64,000 bases of DNA from Gari tellinella (taxonomy: Eukaryota; Mollusca; Bivalvia; Cardiida; Psammobiidae). Shown piece by piece: positions 9,985-21,125 of this stretch. The notes below the pieces were generated by a model. The model saw only the letters and a list, made by a program, of their open reading frames with translations, was not told the DNA's origin and made no database searches. A program made the translations under genes and the position numbers. Position 1 is the first letter of the stretch. Each line of letters opens with the position of its first letter. The stretch is taken from the NCBI GenBank assembly GCA_922989275.2, contig OV277869.1:39540189-39604188 (forward strand). The letters are read 5' to 3'.

Positions 9985-10515
9985 TATATTTACATTTAAT
10001 TGAACATGGTGCTCATTCATGTGCCTAATAGTTTCGTCTCGTAAAAGGTTAGCATAGTATATGGATTTTGCGAAATCTGTATATGTTTTCTTTTCAGCAT
10101 GTAATATTTTATAGAACTGGTAATGTGTAGGAACATGAGTATTTAATGAATGGTATAAGATTAACATATATACAGAGTATTTCTAATACTTTGTATATAT
10201 GTAAAACTTATACCTTTCATTAAATAACGTACACTCCATTACAAAAGTGAAACTCGTCTTCAATTGTTCCCATATTGCATAATTTACAATGTTTTTGATT
10301 AAGTGTCTTCCATTTCCAAAGAGGTTTCTCTGCCGTGACTCAGTCATGAGTAGATAGGTTTTTTTACTCAGAGCAATAGGTTTTTCCAAGGTACTCAAGT
10401 GTCTTCCAGTTTCCACAAATAACGTATGTGCAGAGCATCTAAATTTAGTAAGAGCTATTCTAAAACGAAATGGTATATCAAACATCGAATATTTTGCGGT
10501 TTTCAATTCCGGCAT
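9985..10515 (-). pseudogene. LINE retrotransposon, 3' coding remnant
   Basis: The minus strand encodes FRFRIALTKFRCSAHTLFVE followed by TGRH, which fits the C-terminal 'R..L..FR.S.H.L.IE.GR' block of CR1/L2-type LINE polyproteins. Shifted by frame, a CKLC...IEDEFHF motif follows, the usual zinc-knuckle-like segment, then a stretch ending FAKSIYYANLLRDE. At least two frameshifts and a stop break it. Reverse transcriptase and endonuclease are absent, so this is a truncated dead copy. Clade assignment is tentative. Confidence 0.6.
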
Positions 10516-10719
10516 AAAAGTGCAATCGTGTCGAACTTTATTGGAATCTTATAATGTATTCATCACTCTTGAAATCCAAAGAACCAACGACCTTTTCGTT
10601 CGATTACTCGACATCTGATCTCCATCAACACAGTTGCCATTGTAAGTAAAGTCTTAATTATCATCGTCAAGGTTGGTGTAGGTGTTCTATTGATGTACTT
10701 AGCACCAGGTGTGTGTTAG

Positions 10720-10790
10720 TGTATAAACATATGGCAAGTGCATCAAACACCTGAAACGCTTCGTTTAACGTAACAGGGAATCTAAATGCA
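10720..10790 (-). repeat. Short dispersed repeat, also at 32340-32410
   Basis: GTGCATCAAACACCTGAAAC and CGCTTCGTTTAAC recur in altered form near 32360-32405. The shared part is about 50 bp; its parent element is unknown. Confidence 0.35.
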
Positions 10791-10891
10791 TTGTTGGCAA
10801 TGTAGTTCTTTGCTGCATTCGTAACAATCTCATTAATAGTATGTTTTATGCGAACATGTTTTGGAAAAGACGTTAACAACTATGGGAAACC

Positions 10892-11045
10892 TACAATGGC
10901 GAAGGAAGTATTCTTTCTCAATAAACGCGTTTACGCTTAATTTATTTTAACGCTGAGTTACAAACAGTTTTGAGCCTGATCAGACGCCGGTAACCCGGCG
11001 TCTGATAAGGATCCAAACAGTTTGCCATTCAGATTAAAATAATAA
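10892..11045 (+). mobile_element. Family A element, left half and core
   Basis: TACAATGGCGAAGG end, AATAAACGCGTTTACGC arm, core GATCAGACGCCGGTAACCCG and its complement, then CATTCAGATTAAAATAA. The right end is missing. Confidence 0.6.
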
Positions 11046-11160
11046 TGCAAAATTATACTATAATAGAGAAGTACAGCAGAGATTTTCAGGTACAAAATGC
11101 ATATTTACCTATACACCATCTTACAACGAGCAAAGTTACGTAACACGAAACAAGACAAGG

Positions 11161-11336
11161 AGCGACTTCACGTGGAACAATAGTCCGATCTTAAGTCGTC
11201 TATAGTGATTATAGATTCAACTGAACACCGGTTGGTTCCACTATTGTGATGTCATTAGACGGACATTTCTCAGTTTTCATTGGTCCGCAATTATGCCTGA
11301 CTAAAGTTTCGAACTATAGTTTCACGTGAAGTCGCT
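11161..11336. mobile_element. 176-bp inverted-repeat element with 5-bp target duplication
   Basis: AGCGACTTCACGTG at the left is repeated inverted at the right, with further partial pairing (GGAACAATAGT against ACTATAGTTTC). The direct repeat CAAGG flanks it at 11156-11160 and 11337-11341. It is single-copy here and unrelated to families A-H. A 5-bp duplication does not fit Tc1 (TA) or piggyBac (TTAA). Confidence 0.75.
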
Positions 11337-11341
11337 CAAGG

Positions 11342-11695
11342 ATAGAGTGATAATTATTTTGAATAACTTTGGGTGGGGTATATGTAAATAAAAGTAGCAA
11401 CGTTTTTCACAATTTCGCCTGCAACATGCAGCAAATTAATGAAGGACGAGTGGAATGCAGAGAGGTAGCATTTATTTCGTTCTGCATGAAGAGAACCACC
11501 TATTCATTGCTTTGTTTATGAGTCTACGTCGAAGCAAAACATATGAGCCGTGCTATGACAAAAACATCCTTATTGCGTTGCAACATTGTACAGACCAAAC
11601 ACCGTTATCATCCCAGGCTCTGTATCTGAGTTTGGTCTACTCTGCCAAATACCATATATGATACAGCTGAACACAATGCTTTTGATACATATGGG
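11342..11695. other. No recognisable gene or repeat
   Basis: A 68-codon open frame at 11455-11661 has no features that favour coding. Confidence 0.4.
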
Positions 11696-11786
11696 TGTCA
11701 AACAGTGTAGATCAAGTCCAGTCGCCGCGTACAAAATTTGACGCGGCGGGTTGCCTTGATTTACATGTACACTGTTTGCAATAAAA
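11696..11786. repeat. Isolated palindromic core, C-like
   Basis: GTCAAACAGTGTAGATCAAG with CGCCGCGTACAAAATTTGAC and GCGGCG, closed by ACACTGTTTGC. Outer family arms are not recognisable, so this is the palindrome nearly alone. Confidence 0.55.
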
Positions 11787-12239
11787 TAAGGTAGCTTTTG
11801 ACATGACATGGCTCATATGCTTTTGGAGACGTCTGGTTTGCGGAGTCCTTTACTTGAAGGGTTACGTTACGCTGTACTTATTTTCCGTGACAGTTCTGAA
11901 CATACGTCCATCGTTTTGTCGATTTAATGAGCTATGCCAAAAGGTATTTAACAGCCGCGGTAAATTAATAAACATAACATGCGTGCCTTTGTTTATTTTT
12001 CTGAGAAATGTTAGAACCGTCGATACAACTAAAGGAAATTCCTCTAAATTAATAACAATGTAAATCAGGAATTAGATTATTTGGCACCCGCCATGTACAG
12101 AAAGCAAACAAACAGATGCAGCATACCGTGATCAACAGCTGGCATGTTATTAAAAACTAGTTCATGCCTACCTAAGTTCATACAATTATTTTCAAACAAA
12201 CGCCTGTGTAGCGTAATAAAAGTACTAAATGGGACTGAC

Positions 12240-12335
12240 TATTGCGACCAAGATTCCTATTACGAATAGTTATCGAAAGTTGAAAATACTATTATGATAG
12301 ATTATCGATAGTTGAGATAACTATTGCAATACTGT
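12240..12335. repeat. ACTAT/TATCGATAG-rich cluster, left of satellite
   Basis: Repeated ACTATTRYGA-type and TATCGATAGTT words. A similar cluster at 14165-14260 lies on the other side of the satellite. Confidence 0.45.
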
Positions 12336-12436
12336 TAGGTTGAACTTAGTTTATCACATATTGTATTATTATGAATAATATGTAGTCTACCATAACATTA
12401 ATTTCTTCTCCCTATAAGATACTATCTTATAATAGA

Positions 12437-12482
12437 TTGAAAGTAAAGCAGAATTCGCCATAAGGCGCATTCTGCTTTACCG
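12437..12482. repeat. Family D core hairpin, joined to satellite
   Basis: AAGTAAAGCAGAATTCGCC, ATAA, GGCGCATTCTGCTTTAC. The second outer arm is replaced directly by C-rich satellite sequence. Confidence 0.6.
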
Positions 12483-13992
12483 TGAGCCAGGCACGGCTTT
12501 ACCGGGGGGCACAGGGGGCACGTGCCCTCCCCCCCCCCAGCTGGCCTGATTTTTTTGATTTTGTATAAAAAAAATAATATTTTTTTTTTGCTTGATTCAT
12601 ATAATTATTCATCATTTAGCTGGGTATGAAGGTCGCATTAGCATATGACATTACAGGCACATATCCACTGGGAGCACAGGGGCACATGTCCCTCAGCTGG
12701 CCTGCTTGAACTTATCTTGAGCTGCTGCAATGGCTTGTGTCTCTTATCTCGGGCCATCAAATCCTCAGTATGCCTGGTCTGTGTTTGAACTTGACACAGG
12801 CCCATAGTAACAAGGATAGGGGGCATGGCAGTGTGCCCCCTGTGCCCCCTCCCCCTCCCCAACCAAAAAATAAAAATGCCTGTGCCCCCAAAGTGCATAT
12901 CCTACAGGCCAGTAAATCCAAAATGCCCCTGTGCCCCCTCAAATCCTTAGTATGCCTGGTCTGTGTTTGAACCCGACACAGGCCCGTAGCAACAAGGATG
13001 GGGGCACGACAGTGTGCCCCCTGTGCCCCCTCCCCTACCAAAAAATAAAAATGCATGTGCCCCCAAATTGCATATCCTACAGCCCAGTAAGTCCAAAATT
13101 GCCCCTGTGCCCCTCAGAACCTCAGTATGCCTAGTCTGTGTTTGAACCCGACACAGGCCCGTAGTAACAAGGATGGGGGGCACGACAGTGTGCCCCCTGT
13201 CACCCCCTGTCACCCCCCTCCCCAACCAAAACAAATGCCTGTGCCTTTGCCCCCAAATTGCATATATGCATATCCTACAGGCCAGTAAATCAAAAATTGC
13301 CCCTGTGCCCCCTCAAATCCTCAGTATGCCTGGTCTGTGTTTGAACCCGACACAGGCCCGTAGTAACAATGATGGGGGCACGGCTGTGTGTCCCCCTCCC
13401 CCAACCAATACAGGCCCGTAGTAACATGGATGGGCGCACAGCAGTATGCCCCCTGTGCCCCCCTCCCCCAACCAAAAAAAATAAAAATGTCTGTGCCTGT
13501 GCCCCCAAATTGCATAACCTACAGGCCAGTAAATCCAAAATTGCCCCTGTGCCCCCTCAAATCCTCGGCATGCCTGGTCTGTGTTCTAACCTGACACAGG
13601 TCTGTAGTAACAATGATGGGGGCACGGCTGTGTCCCCCTCCCCCAACCAATACAGGCCCGTAGTAACATGGATGGGGGCACAGCAGTATGCCCCCTGTGC
13701 CCCCCTCCCCCAACCAAAAAAAATAAAAATGTCTGTGTCTGTGCCCCCCAAATTGCATAACCTACAGGCCAGTTAATCCAAAATTGCCCATGTGCCCCCT
13801 CAAATCCTCGGCATGCCTGGTCTGTGTTCTAACCTGACACAGGCCCGTAGTAACAATGATGGGGGCACGGCTGTGTCCCCCTCCCCCAACCAATACAGGC
13901 CCGTAGTAACATGGATGGGGGCACAGCAGTATGCCCCCTGTGCCCCTCTCCCCCAACCAAAAAAAATAAAAATGTCTGTGCCTGTGCCCCCA
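12483..13992. repeat. C-rich satellite array with growing repeat unit
   Basis: Landmarks 'TCAAATCCTCAGTATGCC' or similar occur near 12759, 12941, 13117, 13315, 13559 and 13802, so spacing is about 180, 176, 198, 244 and 243 bp. Later units contain an added segment of about 60 bp (CAATACAGGCCCGTAGTAAC...). Poly-C/G tracts keep all frames partly open, which explains the many short open frames; none looks like a protein. Confidence 0.9.
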
Positions 13993-14164
13993 GTTTCAGT
14001 ATGATTTCAGCAACCATTTGTCTGCAATATTGAATACAAGTTTTAGGTAAAGGATTATAGTAAAACACGAACTGGGAAAAACATTAAAAAACTTGTCCAA
14101 CTTGTGAAGAGAGTTTCCTGTAAACAATATGTTCTACATTTCTTTCTTGCAGGTGATAGTGGTC

Positions 14165-14260
14165 CAGCTATCGATAGTAGCTTAAACTATAACCGATAGT
14201 ATCGATAGTTTGATTTTGCAATCGATAGTCGAATATCGTGACTATCGCGATAATTCGAAC
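14165..14260. repeat. TATCGATAG-rich cluster, right of satellite
   Basis: At least five ATCGATAGT-type words in both orientations within 100 bp. Confidence 0.55.
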
Positions 14261-14262
14261 CA

Positions 14263-14760
14263 GTTTCAGTTTCAGTTTTATTTTATTTCACTCTCAGTTT
14301 GTAACATACAAAAACATGAGAAAAGTCCCATACATACTAATACACAATTTGTCAAGGAAACACGTTTATAAATATTCGGTGAATCTATTATGAATATAGG
14401 AATATTATTAACAATTTAGTGAAGTATTAATTATATTAAGCCACGGAATTATGCCCATACCAAGTGCATAATTTCGTGATTAAACATACCAATACTCATT
14501 TATACTTCTTAAAAGTAATGATTGTTAGAATGCTGATGACCGTAATATTTCGAGTTCGTGGCCGGTTGATTAATAGATTTATTAATAGATCATCGTTCTA
14601 TTTACAAATGTTTCGTCAGTCACACGAGGACAAAATAGGCAACGTACGGGATAATGGGATAAATACATGGGAGCTACCTATTTTAGGTAAGGGTGTGATC
14701 TTCCAACACCACGTCAAACAGTCAACCGTCGCCCATTCCTCCTGATACGACTGCTCGAAC
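14263..14760 (-). repeat. Possible LINE 3' end with short tandem tail
   Basis: On the minus strand the segment ends in AAACTGAAACTGAAACTG after AAATAAAATAA, as in CR1/L2-type LINE tails. No reverse transcriptase is visible upstream, so the coding part is missing or unrecognised. Confidence 0.3.
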
Positions 14761-14829
14761 CTATCGGCTATCGCGCAACCCCTTGCCTACTAAACCCAAG
14801 CGGTGTGTTACATGTATAAAAAATAACTG

Positions 14830-15175
14830 AGTGTCAAAAAGTTTGAATTCACTTGGCATCCCATCAGTCTTTAAACTGGTTTAAGCGGATATTCAAAATG
14901 TTGAAACATGCGCATATTTAATTTGAAAGAATAACATGTTTAATTGGCAAAAAAATTAACTTCTTCATTCCAACTAGAATTCGTTTTGAATGCCAAAAAA
15001 CCACCGAGTGCTCTGTTGTCTGACCATGCATGCGCATGTTTAATTTGAAAACAAAAACTCCACTGCTGCTCTTCTGTAAAAAGTTCCCACTTGAATCAGT
15101 TCTGATATGCCAATATAACATGATAACGCCAAGTGCCCTTACTGTTGTCTGATCAAACCCTAAAGTATTGTGTCA
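14830..15175. repeat. Decayed repeats with ATGCGCAT boxes
   Basis: ACATGCGCATATTTAATTTG at 14907 recurs as CATGCGCATGTTTAATTTG near 15030. Surrounding sequence resembles degenerate A/C core arms. Confidence 0.35.
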
Positions 15176-15357
15176 CGTAGATTAATTACAACCATCAATC
15201 ATTTAAGACGCATGTCATTTATTACATTTTATTTGGTTTGAATTTAGATTAGTTTCGTTTAAACGGGAAAGAATCTTGATCTGCTTTTGAACCCGTAGAA
15301 ACAAATGTTCCTAGTATATTTCCTGAACAACAACACCGTGCAATCCAATATTTAGTG

Positions 15358-15596
15358 TACAGTTAAAAAGACGTTACTTTTTCCCGTTTAAAGGCAAACG
15401 AAACGCAATGCACTAAAATGATGAAAATAACAATATTTTGACATTGCTACCTTTTTGTTTTAATCTAAGTGGAAAACTGTTTGCAGCCTGATCAGACACC
15501 GGATTACCCGGCGTCTATTCTGGCTCCAAACTGTTTGCAGGGTAAATAATAATTTACACATTTATTGGGAAAGGATAACATCATCTCCAATGCGTT
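15358..15596 (+). mobile_element. Family A element, full length but decayed
   Basis: TACAGTTAAAAAGACGTTAC left, CATCTCCAATGCG right, core GATCAGACACCGGATTACCC with CGGCGTCTATTCTGG. Confidence 0.65.
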
Positions 15597-16150
15597 AGCG
15601 TTGTATGCAGTGTACGAGTGTATTTGCAGGCCTGCCTACAACAACAAACAAATTTCGTTGTCAATAAAGCACTTAAAGGGCATTGGACACTTACTGTGAC
15701 ACAGTTTTTGTTTTGGTTTCAAGTGAAACACTTCATGAGAAGTATACCGATATATTGTTTAATGGATTTGATCATTATGGTAAAATAACAGCAACACAGC
15801 TGAATCAATTGAAACGTATGATACAGCACCATAATTTGAATATTATGTTTTGCTTATTATGTTGGATCATGTTGACATTTTAAAAAAGAAAAAGGATTTT
15901 TTAAAGAACATTAATTTTAACATTACATGATTGCCTTTATATCTATTAAGCATATTAACACTCCTTTGCTGAATGCCTGTGTCCAAGGTTTGAAAGAGTT
16001 TGAGTTAAATCTGAAATCGTTCGCAAAAGCTAAAATCTGACCAATCAAATGGTTGAGAAGAGAAAGATTTCGGACTCAACTCAAATACTTTACATAATAT
16101 TACTAGTATATAACATTGGGGCCTGCTGTATTGCTAGGAGGTTGATCCCA
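15597..16150. other. No recognisable gene or repeat
   Basis: Contains AAAGGGCATTGGACACT near 15675 and a TTTAAAAAAGAAAAAGG tract; I cannot place either in a family. Confidence 0.35.
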
Positions 16151-16179
16151 GGAACCAGATCTTAGAACCGACACCATCT

Positions 16180-16262
16180 CCTCGTTCTCTCTCTCTTTCT
16201 CTATTCCTTTTTCTCTCTCTTTCTCTCCCTCTCACACACACTCTTGGTGTCGCTCTTCCTCA
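16180..16262. repeat. CT-rich low-complexity tract
   Basis: Imperfect CTCTCTTT repeats followed by a short CACACA run. Confidence 0.85.
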
Positions 16263-16329
16263 CTCTCTCCGGGTTCCCTGGCGTTCGATCAGTGTCCAAA
16301 CTGTGTGTTATCCAGTGCGATTTACAAAC

Positions 16330-16684
16330 TATTTTTTTTTCTTTACATTTTATTGCAATGTAATCGAGAAAGTATCGTTTGGTTCACTGTATAAATTGTA
16401 CACACCGCTAGGAATATAATTGATAGATTGTAAAACAGCTGAATTACTGTTTTGTAAACTGTAGAAGGCTAAATTATTCTATTGATTTGACACGGGTAAT
16501 TAGCGAAGCCAGACTTAATCGAATCATATCAGTCATTGCCACGAATATATTAACTTATTTATCGAACATCATTACAATGAAAGCTGCGTTTGTTTAACGA
16601 TACTAAACGGTCCCTTTCTCTTTGATCTGATTCATTTTTGCTTTCGGAAATGCTAATATTTTGTCGTAGTTTACGCTTAACAAA
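16330..16684. other. No recognisable gene; decayed A remnant at the left edge
   Basis: The preceding 16262-16330 has GGCGTTCGATCAGTGTCC and AACTGTGTG, as in a degraded A core. Nothing else is recognised. Confidence 0.35.
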
Positions 16685-16894
16685 TACAGTAAAACCTCTT
16701 TATTACGACCACTAAAATGAAGGTTAATTAATTGTATACAATACAAGTAACAGCTTAAAAGCAAGATGACAGTAAAACAGAAAGCTCCTATAGGAGCTTT
16801 CTGTTTTGCTGTCACCTTGCTTTAAGCAGTCACTTGTCGTAAATACCAAATAGTTAACATAATTAAGTGGTTTTGATAGAGGCGGTTTTCTGTA
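16685..16894 (+). mobile_element. Family E element, 210 bp
   Basis: TACAGTAAAACCTCTTTATT left, CGGTTTTCTGTA right. The core GAAAGCTCCTATAGGAGCTT sits in longer arms (AGCAAGATGACAGTAAAACA and its complement). Confidence 0.8.
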
Positions 16895-17199
16895 TGTTGC
16901 TTTATGAACCAAATTAACTTCTTAGTCAGTCTTATCGTTATATTATCATCTTATTTCAAACAATGTATTTGTGGCATGCAAAGCAGGGAAACGTAATTGA
17001 AAATGACGAAAAGGTTGAGGCGGTGTTCAGTAACTTGGTAGAAAACCTGACCGAGACTGTCTGAAAGGACCAGACAAGATGCACTTGACAGCAGCATTGG
17101 AACTGCAGTCAATTCGAACGTATCCCATTATTCCATAGATACATGTGCATTAACTGTAGAAATTGAAATTTATTTAAAAATCGGAGGTTTCATTTGACT

Positions 17200-17392
17200 G
17201 TTAGTGGCAAACAATTTTGAGCTTGATCAGACGCCGAAATACCCGACAAGTATGAGTGGCAAACAGTTTGAAGCCTAAAAAGACTCCAGGTAACCCTGCG
17301 TGTGATCAAGCTCACAATTGTTGCATTTGAAATAATGGTTTAAACATATATAAATGTGATTTTTGGGAAAGCATACCGCCTTTTTAACTGGA
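17200..17392 (+). mobile_element. Two family A cores in tandem, decayed
   Basis: GTGGCAAACAATTTTGAGC with GATCAGACGCCG at 17204 and a second GTGGCAAACAGTTTGAAGCC at 17262, followed by one right arm. The arrangement looks like duplication of the core. Confidence 0.5.
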
Positions 17393-17689
17393 ACTGATAT
17401 TTTCTTATTCTGCGTTACTAAACACTTATTGCATAAGACACCCATGACATTAACAATAAGTGACCATAGTTATACTTCAGTAAGAATAAATAAAAAAAGT
17501 GTTGCAGACGGCAAGCATATAATGCATCTTTGGCTGGATAGGTGTAGCTAGACATTTATGGTGAGATACATTATTAGATATAAAGTGTTTGCGGGAAAGT
17601 ATAGGTTTTAGAATTTTAAGTAAGAAAACTGTTGATAATATTTTTTATAAAACCACTTTCATATATATGTAAGACTCAAATCGTGGGTC

Positions 17690-18060
17690 GGTCCCAAATC
17701 GAGGGCCGATTCGAAAATCGTGGGACGAAAACCGTGGGCCGATCCCAAATCGTGGGCCGATCTTGAAATCTTCGGCGGTGATCTTAAATCGTGGATCGAT
17801 CTGAAATCTGTAGCTCCGATTTTCGAAAGTGCATTAAAAAATAATGTTAACGTTATTTCCGATTGGAGCTCCGATTTCGGACCACGCATACCTTAAGCAA
17901 TTGCATGACAAGATCATTGACCGATTTGAAAACTGTTGGTCGTTCTGATATTATGGGCCGATTTGAAAACGTGATCCCCGATTTCCGAAAGTGCATTTAT
18001 AACAAATAAGGATGCAACATTGAAAATCTTGGGCCGATCTGAAGTCGATTTCGGAGAGGG
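17690..18060. repeat. Tandem GGGCCGAT repeats and a 170-bp duplication
   Basis: Short units of about 20 bp (ATCGTGGGCCGAT) fill 17690-17800. Then CGATTTTCGAAAGTGCATT at 17816 recurs as CGATTTCCGAAAGTGCATT at 17980, with similar following sequence, a duplication of about 165-175 bp. Confidence 0.65.
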
Positions 18061-18193
18061 CACACCTTATATAATTCAAGGATAAAAAGAATGACGACAA
18101 TATACACGAGAACACACATTTTATTACGACGTATTTAAATAAATGTGTAGCCTCTAAAAGAACTAGGTCTACACGGTATGCACTCTTCACAAG

Positions 18194-18437
18194 TACAATG
18201 GAGAAGGCGTTATTATTTCTCGTTTTTATTCAAGCGCAACGCAAACGCATTGCATAAAAATGAAGAAAATGACAACATTTTGACAACTCTATTTATTTCA
18301 ATCGGAATGGCAAGCAATTCGGAGCCTGATCAGACACCAGGTTTGCCGGCGACTGATCTGTTTCCACACTGTTGTCAATGCAAATAGTTTCAGCATAAAT
18401 GCGTTTATTCGGAAATGATAACGTTTTCCGCACTGTA
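18194..18437 (+). mobile_element. Family A element, divergent
   Basis: TACAATGGAGAAGGCGTTAT left, TTCCGCACTGTA right, core GATCAGACACCAGG and CCGGCGACTGATC. 244 bp. Confidence 0.75.
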
Positions 18438-19070
18438 CAAACTTTGTAAACGACTATAGTATAGTCGTCGCTATGGTTGAACGAATTGAACACGCTTTTA
18501 TGGTAATAATGAGTCAATACAAATTAATGTATTAGTTGTTATAGCATAAACGCGTACGAGTAAACTGCTGTCTTTGATACTGTATGTGGTACCGAACGGT
18601 ACTTTAATGATATCCAAACTTGTAAACGCCATGTCTTAAAATAAGCAGTCTGTGAAAATGCCATTCCTTCAACCAGCGCCGGAATCAGTCTGTAACAGAC
18701 GGCCTATAGATCTGCTCGTCATTCAGTGGGGAGGTATCTGAAAATAATGCATTTTCCATAGGTTTTTTATTTAGTATTGAAGAAAAACAACATGGCACCA
18801 GTATCGGTCAATAGCTTGTGTTACATTTTGTAGGCAATCGGCTTAAAACAAAACACAGTACTGCAACTGCGATGTAAGTCAGCCCCAAGACTTACAGTAA
18901 TTTGAAGTTATTGTCCAGGTTAAGATTTGATACCCATTCAGTGAGTATAACGTGTGGGTTCTAGGTCGGTGGCTCTAAACACGCGGCAACCCTTCTGTCC
19001 GTTTAAGTTTGACAATACGTAGTGGTGATAAACTTAAAAGAATAATGCAAAATGAAGCAACAGTTGAATT
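18438..19070. other. No recognisable gene or repeat
   Basis: Lies inside the 17667-20702 region. No exon or element end identified. Confidence 0.4.
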
Positions 19071-19262
19071 CTGTATAACGGCGACTAAAACGGTTAATTA
19101 ATGGTAAAAAATGATGGCTTCAAGGAAGGTTGAAGTAAAACAGAAAGCTCTTCAAAGAGCTTTGTTTTACTTTCATCTTGCTTTAAGCAGCCACTTGCTC
19201 GGAACACATATCAGTAATAGTTAACATAATGTAGTGGTCATAATAGAAAGGTTTTACTGTAT
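19071..19262 (+). mobile_element. Family E element, left end decayed
   Basis: Core CAGAAAGCTCTTCAAAGAGC in arms AAGTAAAA/TTTTACTT, and a good right end GAAAGGTTTTACTGTA. Confidence 0.65.
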
Positions 19263-20590
19263 ATGCCCAGTAGAACCCAAACTTTGAACCTTTTCTGATT
19301 GAAAAAAACCCAACGTGTTTACGGTCAATTCGATGTACTCGAACCTTACCAACGAGTTATATTTCCATGGCTGAACATAAAGTGTCCTCCCTTACTGATT
19401 CTTCCTGCGACACTGGTGGGCACCATTCTTCAACAGTAACTGCCACTGAAACATAATAATTCAGATCTAATAATGTTGTATTTGTTAAAACAGATTTCAA
19501 TCTTTAAAGGCATTGTACTGATTTAAAAAAGGACACACGCAAGCCAGAAAAAATTCGTTTACTTCTTTCTTTCTTTCTCTATATACTGCTACACGCCCCT
19601 TTCGGGTATTACGACTAGATCTACCTGCAGCAGAACAGTGTAGCTCCTGTTCAGACAGTAAGTCTCATGTACAGTGTATATCCAGATATAGATCTAATTC
19701 CGAAAAAAATTGTTCAAAACATATTTTATCGAAACAAAAATCCCCCAGCTAGAATCTAGATCTAATTGATAATAAACGATTCATTTCATAATGACATCTA
19801 ACACTGAGGGAGTATCATGATTTTGTGTTTCGTCTGGTTCAAAAATACTTTGCATGTTTGATATTTTCATTACATGTTTGTTTTTCTTTCGGAAATACTG
19901 CTACAAACTGCGAAATGTTTAAGATGTGATGTCGCTTGACACGGGTTTAACAGTACATTCCACATGTAAACAGAAACGTCATTATGATACGTCATAAATA
20001 CGACAAAGTATGGTCTGTTTCACTGTTTGACTTGTGACCTGGGTAATTTGAATGCTTATGTACATGTAACGCAACTAATGCCAACTATAGCCCTACTCTT
20101 GACGCACTATGAATGAAAGATTTTCTGGTTTAAAAGTTAAAACAATTAGGCATGAGTTCTTACCTGAGTCTTGAATAGACTGGCAAGCGTTACTCGAACG
20201 ATAGGAAAGAGACACCCTTTATCTGTTTATCATGACTTTCTCCCACTGACTTATTCTGTATAACAAACACGTTTGCATCTCTCTTCCAGAACCATGGGGT
20301 TTGGATCTTTAGGCAAAGGCTTTCTACTTTTGTTTCTCAACTAGTTACGATCCGAAGTCTACAAACGAGTCCATTGTTTCGTAACGGTTGAAATGACGTC
20401 ACTTACACAAAACGTTTGTTGTGACGTCTTATCATTTCGCGCCACAATTTTTGGACATTTTATTCCGTTCATTACACCAGTTTATATGGTTCTTTTTATT
20501 CTTAAATCTTTAAGCAGTTTTTAAATTAGCATTTTAATCAATTTTGTGATCTGTGTATCAATTTTAAGCCTAGGTTGCGGAGTTTGTTAT
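19263..20590. other. No recognisable gene; one TGACGTCA site
   Basis: About 1.3 kb without element ends. It includes CRE-type TGACGTCA at 20394 and a TTTCTTTCTTTCT tract near 19562. No exon chain could be built. Confidence 0.4.
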
Positions 20591-20702
20591 GGTTACAAAT
20601 CGGCCCTCGATTTGGGAGAAAACGGCCCACGATCTGGGAGCGGCCCACGATTTTCAAATCGGCCCTCGATTTAGGAGCGGACCTCGATTTGAGTCTTACA
20701 TA

Positions 20703-21125
20703 TTTACTGACGCCTGACAAAAAGTTTGAATCCAGATCAGACACCTCGTTACGCGGTGTCTGATCTCGATTCAAGCTGTTTGCAAATGTGAGCCAATTCT
20801 TAATTTTCCCTCCCTATTACGACTCCCTCCTTACAACGACCCTTGCCGCAGTTCCTAAACAATACAATTATGTCCAATGCTTTTAATGCTGCGATATCGC
20901 CTTCTTAAAATCAGTGTCTGCTGTTTAACTCAAAGTTAAATACAATTGATAAATCCATTTACTGACGGCTGACAAACAGTTTGATACGCGATGTCTGATC
21001 TGGGTTCAAGCTATTTGTAAATGTAAGCCAAGTCTTAATTTCCCCTCCCTATAACGACTACTTCCGAACCACAAAAACAATTTGTGTCTCCCATTTGGTG
21101 CCGTTGAAGAGAGTGAGCACTGTAA
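20703..21125 (-). mobile_element. Family B sequence, one partial and one longer copy
   Basis: 20710-20815 has the core (ACACCTCGTTACGCGGTGTC) and CCCTCCCTATTACGACTCCC. At that repeat it runs into a second B: TTACAACGACCCTTGCCGCA to GAGTGAGCACTGTA at 21125, with a shortened core (GATACGCGATGTCTGATCTG). The join is at the repeated ACGACTCCCTCC. Confidence 0.6.

Larger units (their letters stand above)
17667..20702. mobile_element. 3.0-kb region bounded by long inverted repeats
   Basis: TGTAAGACTCAAATCGTGGG and the following roughly 100 bp of CGTGGGCCGATCCCAAAT-type units at the left are mirrored at 20598-20700, which ends GGACCTCGATTTGAGTCTTA. The two ends face inward as terminal repeats would. 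Inside are A and E copies and two unit copies of about 170 bp. No transposase is recognised. A single insertion is inference; two separate inverted repeats are the alternative. Confidence 0.5.

Noticed and set aside
12638..14068. Many overlapping frames of 60-135 codons in the C-rich array
   Set aside because: They follow from the satellite's composition: Gly/Pro/Cys-rich in all six frames and repeating with the unit.
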